A stretch of DNA of 64,000 bases from HGM11368 sp051883415 (lineage in GTDB: Bacteria; Bacillota; Clostridia; Christensenellales; UBA3700), in the NCBI GenBank assembly GCA_051883415.1, contig JBJETR010000072.1, positions 124,001 through 188,000 of the forward strand. Direction: 5' to 3'. Of this stretch, positions 58,624 through 64,000 are shown piece after piece. Numbering within the stretch: position 1 is the first letter of the stretch; each line of letters starts with the position of its first letter. Both the position numbers and the translations under genes were made by a program. The notes beneath the pieces were generated by a model. It saw nothing but the letters and a program-made list of their open reading frames with translations. It searched no databases and had not been told where the DNA came from.

Positions 58624-59637
58624 ATGGAAAACTCTTTTTTTGCAGGCGCAACCACTTCTCGCGGTTTTGTCAATCTCTACGACGGCATTATTGATAGGGA
58701 TAATTGCACGGCATTCTTTGTCGTCAAAGGCGGTTCGGGCGTAGGCAAGAGTACTATGCTCAAAAAAATCGCCGCTTCTGTCCAAGATAGATATGAGGTG
58801 GAATATTTTAGATGCTCTGCCGATACCGACAGTCTTGACGGAATAGCTCTTCCCGATAAAGGTATAGCAATGGTGGACGGTACGGCGCCCCACGTCATAG
58901 AGAGCAAGTACGTATGTTGCACCGATTGGACTATAGACCTGTCCACCTGCCTAGACTACAAGGTTTTGCAAGGTCAAAAATCCAAGCTCGTAAGTCTAAA
59001 TAAGGACAAATCCGACTGCTATCGCTATGCCACCGACGCCATTGCCTCGGCGGGAAAAATATTTGACGCCACGTACCGAATGACCAAGGACAAGATTGAC
59101 TACCAAGGGGTACTTTCACTGTCGCACCGCCTTATCGAAGACGCCGACTGTTCTCGCAAGCGAGCACTATTCGGCTATGCAATCACCTCGCTCGGCGAAG
59201 TTTATCTCCCTTGCAAGTTCTCCAAAAAGCTCTATCGCCTCGTGGGTAATCGTTACGCCCGCCATATCATTCTGGACGTGGTCAAAGCCTTGGCGGACGC
59301 ACAAGGAGTCAAGTATCAAGTCTTCTATTCCCCACTCAATCCCGACGTAGTTTGCGACTTGGTTTTCGCCGACAGAGTAATATCCACCAACCCCAACTTT
59401 TCGGCAGACGACGAAGCAATCATCGACGCTTCGGCTTTCCTTTCAAGCGAGCCCGACGTCTACTCCCTACAAATCTCCGAGCGAAGACTAATAGATTGGG
59501 CTGTGGAGCAACTGCAAAGAGCCAAAGCCCTCCACGCCGAGATAGAAAAGATTTATATCCCGTCGGTAGACTTCGACAAGGTCAATAGGATTACCGCCGA
59601 AACTATCGAAAAACTCAATACGTATCTACAAAAATAG
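58624..59637 (+). CDS. Sporulation-associated P-loop ATPase (PRK06851-like)
   Basis: The 337-residue protein (ATG at 58624, after GAGGTG) begins with an N-terminal P-loop FVVKGGSGVGKSTMLKKIA (about 33-51) and a second, weaker nucleotide-binding half around LFGYAITSLGEVYLPCKF. ALPDKGIAMVDGTAPH is characteristic of an uncharacterised ATPase family of spore formers (I recall PRK06851). Role and partner are unknown. Its position divergent to dpaAB supports a sporulation role. No terminator is seen after it; instead a decayed repeat follows. Confidence 0.85.
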   Translation: MENSFFAGATTSRGFVNLYDGIIDRDNCTAFFVVKGGSGVGKSTMLKKIAASVQDRYEVEYFRCSADTDSLDGIALPDKGIAMVDGTAPHVIESKYVCCTDWTIDLSTCLDYKVLQGQKSKLVSLNKDKSDCYRYATDAIASAGKIFDATYRMTKDKIDYQGVLSLSHRLIEDADCSRKRALFGYAITSLGEVYLPCKFSKKLYRLVGNRYARHIILDVVKALADAQGVKYQVFYSPLNPDVVCDLVFADRVISTNPNFSADDEAIIDASAFLSSEPDVYSLQISERRLIDWAVEQLQRAKALHAEIEKIYIPSVDFDKVNRITAETIEKLNTYLQK

Positions 59638-59645
59638 ACACGCTA

Positions 59646-59790
59646 ATAGACAACAAGTTGCCTACGAAATATCGCCGTCACAGTTAGAGTACAAGTGGTC
59701 ATTCGTCTACTAAATTATGCGTCGTTGCCGATATTATTGCAACTGCGACATATATTTTGCGACAACCAATCTATTAGGTAAATATGCTTA
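59646..59790 (-). pseudogene. Decayed copy of the small membrane protein ORF at 30.6 kb
   Basis: On the minus strand this stretch aligns with the 30564-30797 frame along most of its length. Examples are TTACCTAATAGATTGG against TACCTAATTTGTTGG, RKIYVAVAIISATT against RTLYAIAIFDVATS, TLTVTAIF against TLILSGLF, and VGNLLS identical. The frame is broken by several stop codons and a shift, so it looks like a remnant. Without an alignment score I rate it moderate. Confidence 0.4.
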
Positions 59791-59802
59791 CAAAATACTA
59801 TC

Positions 59803-59831
59803 AAAAGAGGTGACTTTTCGTCACCTCTTTT
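59803..59831 (-). terminator. Terminator after sigH
   Basis: Minus-strand stem AAAAGAGGTGAC/GTCACCTCTTTT with a GAAAA loop, overlapping the sigH stop codon. Confidence 0.9.
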
Positions 59832-60402
59832 ATTCCAACCATTTTTTGGACAGTTTCTTGATTTTCCGCTTAATCTTTTGCAGCGTATTGTCCACGAATT
59901 TCTCGTTTTTACCCACTTGCAACGCAATATCGCCGTACGACTCGCCGTCGAGATAGAGTCGCAAGACCTTTTGTTCCAGCTCGCTCAACTCTTTGTTCAA
60001 GCCTTGTATCACCGAGTCGACAATTTGCCTCTCTATAGTCTTTTCTTCCATGGACGGACCGTGGTCCTCAATCTCGCTACTTTGGGTTATGTCCACGCTC
60101 TCGTTGAGGGTATTGTGAGTGGCGGCGTTATACTTTTTGATAGCGTCGAAGAGCTTGTTGCGTATGCACGAGCAAGCGTAGGTATAGAAGCTGACGTTGC
60201 TAGTAGCGTCGTAACTCAACACTGCCTTATACAGTCCTATCCAACCTTCTTCGAACAAATCTTCCTTGTCGGCGCCCTTGAGAAAATAATCTCTCATCAA
60301 AGAACTGACGACCACTTTGTAGGCGGTCATCAACTCTTCGAGCGCTCTATCGTCGCCCTCTCTAATCTTTTGCAAAAGAACTAAATCTCTATTATTGTCC
60401 AT
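59830..60402 (-). CDS. sigH: RNA polymerase sigma-H (sporulation sigma-30)
   Basis: SigH drives early stationary-phase and sporulation genes, including those for Spo0A phosphorelay and competence in Bacillus. The 190 residues hold sigma region 2 (YFLKGADKEDLFEEGWIGLYKAV, about 39-61, nearly identical in pattern to SigH) and region 4 (LSELEQKVLRLYLDGESYGDIA, about 141-162), joined by an acidic linker. Its start codon overlaps the end of thyX by 11 nt, with the ribosome site inside thyX. The order mrnC-thyX-sigH is conserved in Clostridia, normally with rlmB between thyX and sigH; rlmB is missing here. Confidence 0.93.
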   Translation of the reverse strand: MDNNRDLVLLQKIREGDDRALEELMTAYKVVVSSLMRDYFLKGADKEDLFEEGWIGLYKAVLSYDATSNVSFYTYACSCIRNKLFDAIKKYNAATHNTLNESVDITQSSEIEDHGPSMEEKTIERQIVDSVIQGLNKELSELEQKVLRLYLDGESYGDIALQVGKNEKFVDNTLQKIKRKIKKLSKKWLE

Positions 60403-61135
60403 TCTTTAGTCCTTGTTGTTTTTCTCTCATTTCTTTGGCTTTTCCGCAACACTTAGCGCCCTCGGTGCAAGCCCCCGCCACGCAATTTGGCCCGCTTGTG
60501 CAAAAGATATTAGGCGCAACCTGCAACACGAGGCCAAGCATTTGCCAAGCCACTTCTCTTATCTCCCATTGAGCTCTATTGCAGCATCTTAGGTGGAAGA
60601 AGTGTTGCAGCTCCCTTGCGTTCATAGTCACCACCATTTTGGTTTCGGCAGCGTTAGGCAAGACGAAACGAGCGTCCTCGTTGGACTTTTCGCAGTCACC
60701 TCCCAGCAAGCCTTGCCATTCGTTGTACCAATGTTGCATGATAGCCATTTGGTCTTGATATTTCTTGACGGCGTCTTGTCCCAAGGCTTCGATGCTTGGA
60801 GGAATGATATAATTGAAGACGTCCACGTTTTTGCCCGCCGCAACGTATCTTTGCGACTTGACGCTAAAGCTTGCAAGTCTATGACGAGTGATTTGAGCTA
60901 GTAGCGCTCTCGACACGCCCTCGATACCAAAGGTAAAGGATGCGTGTTCAAAAGGCGACATGTGTCCAAAGGACGATAGACGTGCGATAAACTTAGATAC
61001 GTCACCGCTCTCCACGCCGTCTTTTAGGTCCTCGATAGTTGCGTCGCTATAACACAATTTCGCCGCCAAAGCAATAGTTTGCTCGGGATCGGGCGTATAT
61101 TTCAACAAGGTCACTTGTGGCTTAACTTGTGCCAT
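60392..61135 (-). CDS. thyX: Flavin-dependent thymidylate synthase
   Basis: ThyX makes dTMP from dUMP using FAD, NADPH and methylenetetrahydrofolate. The 247 residues contain the ThyX motif RHRLASFSVKSQRYV (RHR-x7-8-R), the catalytic Ser/Arg region near FVLPNAAETKMVVTMNARE and LQHFFHLRCCNRAQWEIRE. A short Cys-rich tail with five cysteines (FCTSGPNCVAGACTEGAKCC) is visible, an unusual feature seen in a clostridial subset. It starts 1 nt after mrnC with an AGGAGG site and overlaps sigH. Confidence 0.96.
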   Translation of the reverse strand: MAQVKPQVTLLKYTPDPEQTIALAAKLCYSDATIEDLKDGVESGDVSKFIARLSSFGHMSPFEHASFTFGIEGVSRALLAQITRHRLASFSVKSQRYVAAGKNVDVFNYIIPPSIEALGQDAVKKYQDQMAIMQHWYNEWQGLLGGDCEKSNEDARFVLPNAAETKMVVTMNARELQHFFHLRCCNRAQWEIREVAWQMLGLVLQVAPNIFCTSGPNCVAGACTEGAKCCGKAKEMREKQQGLKNGQ

Positions 61136-61136
61136 T

Positions 61137-61535
61137 TTATCCTCCTATATTCAACAATTCTTCTATTCTTCTACTATTGCCCACTAGATAGAGATAGCCG
61201 ATAAGACACTCCAAAGCCGTGGCTTGCTTGTAGTCGGCAACGCTGGCGTTCTTGGCAATGGTATGCACTTTGGCGTTGCGTCCACGGTGATAGATTTCCT
61301 CTTCTTCTTGAGTCAGCAATGGCAGAATTTCTTGCATTTTACTCGCTTGTGCCGAGGCTTTGACCATATTAGACACGGCTGTGTGCAACTGATTGGGTTT
61401 GCACCCCGTACTAACCGATAGCTTCGTCCTCACGTAGAGTGTATGTACGCTATCGCCGATATAAGCCAAAGCAAGCGGACTCATCTGTGCGGCTTGCTTA
61501 GGCGTAAGCGGATTGTCTAACGTTGGCAAACTCAT
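61137..61535 (-). CDS. mrnC: Mini-ribonuclease 3
   Basis: Mini-III is an RNase III catalytic domain without a dsRNA-binding domain; it matures 23S rRNA. The 132 residues show LALAYIGDSVHTLYVRTKL with the conserved Asp, EEEIYHRGRNAKVHTIAKN and ATALECLIGYLYLVGN with the second acidic pair. Its ATG overlaps the aldolase stop by 4 nt (ATGA), so its translation is coupled to the sugar genes upstream. In most Clostridia the upstream neighbour is cysS instead. Confidence 0.95.
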   Translation of the reverse strand: MSLPTLDNPLTPKQAAQMSPLALAYIGDSVHTLYVRTKLSVSTGCKPNQLHTAVSNMVKASAQASKMQEILPLLTQEEEEIYHRGRNAKVHTIAKNASVADYKQATALECLIGYLYLVGNSRRIEELLNIGG

Positions 61536-62188
61536 TTGCCGTACTTGGTCACGAAGTAATCGAAGAGCAACTCGTCGCTATACGTAGTTTGTCCCGTTGC
61601 CTTGAGAGTTTGCTCTTTGATATAGTCGTAACTGCTCTTTTCCATAATTCTAATAATTTCGAAGGCTTCGTCCATATCCTTACCTGCGCAGAATACGCCG
61701 TGGTTAGCCATGAAGCAAGCGTTTCTTCCGTTCATTGCTTCTACAGTACCTTTCTTGAGCGTCTTAGTTCCGGGCAGTCCGTATGCTCCCACTCTTGCGC
61801 TTCCGCCCACGAGTCTTTGCATTTCGTCACTCATCACGGGCAGTTCGATTCTTGCCGAAGCGAGAATGGAGCAATATACGGGATGCGAGTGAATGGTTGC
61901 GTTTATCTCAGGTCTTGCCATCATAATTGCGGCGTGTATCTTTCTTTCGCTAGTAGGCTTTTTGCCGTCGCTCCATATCGAAGGATCTGATATTTGCACC
62001 ACAGGCATATCCTCGGGTTGCAGAGCTATATAATCCAAGCCCGTAGGGGTAACCAACATGTGGTCTTCGTCCAATCTTACCGCAGTATTGCCCCAAGTGC
62101 CTTGAACGAGGTTTTCTTTGAGCAAATTTACTCCGCTATCCTTGATAACTTGACGTAGTCTAAGTTCTGTTTCTTTATCCCAAGCCAT
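61532..62188 (-). CDS. Class II aldolase (L-fuculose/L-ribulose-phosphate type)
   Basis: The 218-residue protein (start MAWDKETELRL at 62188, after GAGGGGGAAG) is a zinc aldolase or epimerase of the AraD/FucA family. Zinc ligands HSH (in ATIHSHPVYCS) and the late His in FMANHGVFCAGKD are present, as is the catalytic Glu-type region around SERKIHAAIM. It cleaves or epimerises a sugar 1- or 5-phosphate made by the neighbouring FGGY kinase. The exact sugar cannot be told. It overlaps mrnC and lies 1 nt from a degenerate paralog. Confidence 0.9.
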   Translation of the reverse strand: MAWDKETELRLRQVIKDSGVNLLKENLVQGTWGNTAVRLDEDHMLVTPTGLDYIALQPEDMPVVQISDPSIWSDGKKPTSERKIHAAIMMARPEINATIHSHPVYCSILASARIELPVMSDEMQRLVGGSARVGAYGLPGTKTLKKGTVEAMNGRNACFMANHGVFCAGKDMDEAFEIIRIMEKSSYDYIKEQTLKATGQTTYSDELLFDYFVTKYGK

Positions 62189-62189
62189 A

Positions 62190-62819
62190 TTACACTTCCC
62201 CCTCTGCACTCTTTAGATTCTCTTGATTTTTCTTACTGTATTTTACTTTGTAAACCAATCTCATCAGTCTTGCCTCAAAGCCGTTGATGATTTTGTTTTT
62301 GCCGATAACAGCCGAAGACACGTAGCAGTGAGCCGCCTTGTCCAAGACGAGCACGCACGTGTAAGCCTCGTCCATAGTTCTACCCGAAGTGAGGCAGCCG
62401 TCCTCTTTGATGAGGCACGAGTTTCTACCCTTGAGGGTTTTGATGATGCTTGCGCTATCGTTTTTGCTGGTTTTACAAGTAGGTCCGACGATTTGCGCCA
62501 TGTCGTCAAGCACGGCAGGAATGGTAGCACCCACCTTAGCAAGAGGGGCTATCCAAGCGGGATAACAATGGCAAATAGCCTTGATGTCCTCTCTTGCCCT
62601 GAAGACGTCCGCAAAGAGCTTGTACTCACCCTCCGCCTTGTCCAACTCTACGACGTCAACGTCGTTATCGACAAGGGAGGCAAAGTCGGCTCCCGCCTTG
62701 GTAACGTACATTGCGCTGCCGCTTCTCATGGCAATCATATCCTTTATACCGCACACCTTTTCTCCTGTAAGCTTGTGTGCATATTCTACCAAAGTAGCTA
62801 CGATTTTTTCGTTTTTCAT
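62190..62819 (-). CDS. Degenerate class II aldolase paralog
   Basis: The 209-residue protein aligns with the class II aldolase fold (N-terminal helices, AMRSGSAMYVTKAGADFASL, then AICHCYPAWIAPLA and LIKEDGCLTSGRTMDEAY). The zinc-binding HxH reads HCY and the third His is replaced (KEDG instead of NHG), so the metal site cannot form in the usual way. It is probably inactive as an aldolase and may be a regulatory or structural partner of the adjacent intact aldolase. It overlaps the kinase stop by 4 nt and lies 1 nt before the aldolase. Confidence 0.8.
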   Translation of the reverse strand: MKNEKIVATLVEYAHKLTGEKVCGIKDMIAMRSGSAMYVTKAGADFASLVDNDVDVVELDKAEGEYKLFADVFRAREDIKAICHCYPAWIAPLAKVGATIPAVLDDMAQIVGPTCKTSKNDSASIIKTLKGRNSCLIKEDGCLTSGRTMDEAYTCVLVLDKAAHCYVSSAVIGKNKIINGFEARLMRLVYKVKYSKKNQENLKSAEGEV

Positions 62820-64000
62820 TCTTCTCCTCCTTCAAATCTTCTGCTGTTGGCTTTTTTGTAAGCCTTTCTCAAACTGTAGTATACGTCCTTATAGCTTTGG
62901 AACAGCTCGTTGTAGATATGTTGATTTTGAGCGTTAGGTCTATAAGTTTTGGTCTCCTTGACGAAGTTCTTAGCGTCGGCAAAGGACGGTATCTCGCCAA
63001 GCCCAATCAAGGCAACGATAGCCACACCCAAAGCGCCTGCGTTACGAGGATTGTCCACAATGGCGAACTCAACGCCCGTCACGTCGGCAATGATTTGCAT
63101 CCACGCGTCGTCCAACGCACCGCCACCGATAATTCTAAACTTTCTACAGCTGAGCTTGTAATCTCTCTTAAAGTTTTCGAGTATCCATCTGAGGTTATAT
63201 GCGATACCCTCGTACACTGCTCTCATGAGGTGCTCTCTGGTGTGCTCGGGGGTGATGTTGAATAGTGTTGCTCTAGTCGTAGTCGAGCTAACGGGACATC
63301 TTTCGCCAAGCATCCACGGAGTGCATATGAGGTGGTCTGATCCCGGTGGAATAGACTCTATCACCTTGTCCATATACGAATAAATTCCGTCACCGAGTTG
63401 CTTTTGTTCGCTACTAAAGAATTGGTCGCACAGCCATTGGATATTGCTACCCGCCGCCTCGGTGATACCTACTACGAGGTTCATATCTGGATCAGCCGAT
63501 TGGATTGCCGCCGCACCATTCTTGAATTTGGTATGCGTTTTGCTAGTTGCACCCACCCAAGCCGAAGTGCCGAGGTAGATATGAATATCGCCGTCGCCGT
63601 TCATACCGCTACCGATTGCCGCCGACTGCGTGTCGTCGCAACCGCCGAATACGCAAGTGCCTTCTCTCAGTCCCATTGCTTTAGCCGCTTCCGCCGTCAA
63701 GCCGTTACCTATCTTGTCGGTACTCTTGACGAGAGGAGGGAGTTTGCTCATGTCAAGTCCCGTCAAGGACAACACGCTGAGCCAATCTTTCTTTTTGAGG
63801 TCAAATCCATAACTTGACGCACCCGTAAGCTCCGCCACCATTTCGCCCGTGCATTTGTATTTCATAAAGCCGTTGACGTCCAAGAAGTACTTGGTGTGGT
63901 TGTACACGTCAGGTCTTTCTTCTTTGAGCCAAATGAGCTTGGCAATGACGTCCTTACCCATGATAGGCGTACCCGCAACCAAGGTAAAGATAGCCTTGCC
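62816..64000 (-). CDS. FGGY-family carbohydrate kinase (partial, 5' end outside window)
   Basis: The C-terminal 395 or so residues of a xylulokinase-like FGGY kinase are present; the reading frame stays open to the window edge, so the start lies beyond 64000. FLDVNGFMKYKCTGEMV, GGCDDTQSAAIGSG, the ATP-site IYLGTSAWVG, and the FGGY signature region RIIGGGALDDAWMQIIADVTG are visible. It phosphorylates a sugar or polyol for the following aldolase. It is the first visible gene of a six-gene overlapping operon ending in sigH. Confidence 0.92.
   Translation of the reverse strand, partial: GKAIFTLVAGTPIMGKDVIAKLIWLKEERPDVYNHTKYFLDVNGFMKYKCTGEMVAELTGASSYGFDLKKKDWLSVLSLTGLDMSKLPPLVKSTDKIGNGLTAEAAKAMGLREGTCVFGGCDDTQSAAIGSGMNGDGDIHIYLGTSAWVGATSKTHTKFKNGAAAIQSADPDMNLVVGITEAAGSNIQWLCDQFFSSEQKQLGDGIYSYMDKVIESIPPGSDHLICTPWMLGERCPVSSTTTRATLFNITPEHTREHLMRAVYEGIAYNLRWILENFKRDYKLSCRKFRIIGGGALDDAWMQIIADVTGVEFAIVDNPRNAGALGVAIVALIGLGEIPSFADAKNFVKETKTYRPNAQNQHIYNELFQSYKDVYYSLRKAYKKANSRRFEGGEE

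Noticed and set aside
1..64000. CRISPR arrays, tRNA or rRNA genes, insertion sequences, integrases
   Set aside because: No regularly spaced repeats, no cloverleaf or rRNA signature and no transposase or integrase motif were seen on either strand.

Overview
This 64 kb window is chromosomal DNA of a low-to-moderate GC, anaerobic, endospore-forming Firmicute of class Clostridia. The evidence for spore formation is a SigH-type sigma factor, both dipicolinate synthase subunits (DpaA/DpaB) and a YyaC-family spore protease. The evidence for anaerobic life is a glycyl-radical ribonucleotide reductase with its activase, rubrerythrin, desulfoferrodoxin and an FprA-type flavodiiron protein. Several unusual architectures (uL15-like membrane protein, DUF1508 repeats, split transketolase, CofE-like protein) are ones I associate with uncultured gut Clostridia such as Christensenellales relatives, but the exact lineage is not proven here. 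I found no rRNA, tRNA, CRISPR array, prophage or insertion sequence. It reads as core genome with a few unusual small modules.

Layout. 0.1-5.5 kb: a hypothetical protein, then a minus-strand housekeeping operon metG-tatD-radical SAM-rsmA. 5.6-13.2 kb: MFS transporter, CofE-like ligase, purC, desulfoferrodoxin, split transketolase, and a CDF metal exporter behind a well-formed NiCo (czcD) riboswitch with promoter and terminator. 13.2-18.2 kb: low-molecular-weight phosphatase, DUF1330, MBL hydrolase, nagB, citrate synthase, bioY. 18.3-27 kb: GH2 beta-galactosidase with a small membrane protein, methyltransferase, trxB, nrdD carrying a fused redoxin domain behind tandem NrdR-like boxes, and nrdG. 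27-33 kb: ftsH, yyaC, cvpA, a possible small membrane protein, and an acyltransferase/zinc-ribbon membrane protein pair. 33-38 kb: gyrA, gyrB and rubrerythrin. 38-51 kb: AEC and Na+-dependent transporters, envelope lipoproteins, ung, a PHP phosphatase, GH16, the large uL15-like membrane protein, thiamine pyrophosphokinase, an SH3-NlpC/P60 lipoprotein and a DUF1508 protein. 51-54 kb: a stress operon fprA-alkD-hypoxanthine-DNA glycosylase. 54-57 kb: an unfamiliar three-gene module with a tandem AAA+ ATPase and two small YbjN/CesT-like proteins. 57-64 kb: dpaAB, a sporulation-associated P-loop ATPase, and an overlapping operon running from an FGGY sugar kinase through two class II aldolase-like proteins into mrnC-thyX-sigH.

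Themes. Most genes have strong Shine-Dalgarno sites, but five confident genes (bioY, the 30.9 kb acyltransferase, ung, the PHP phosphatase and thiN) have SigA-type promoters whose -10 box ends only 6-9 nt before the ATG. That implies leaderless mRNAs. The most novel candidate system is the AAA+/YbjN-like module. Other points of interest are the NrdD-redoxin fusion next to trxB, the nitrosative-stress-style repair operon, a sugar catabolic operon translationally coupled to mrnC-thyX-sigH, a zinc-ligand-less aldolase paralog, and a degenerate motif that recurs in several intergenic regions.
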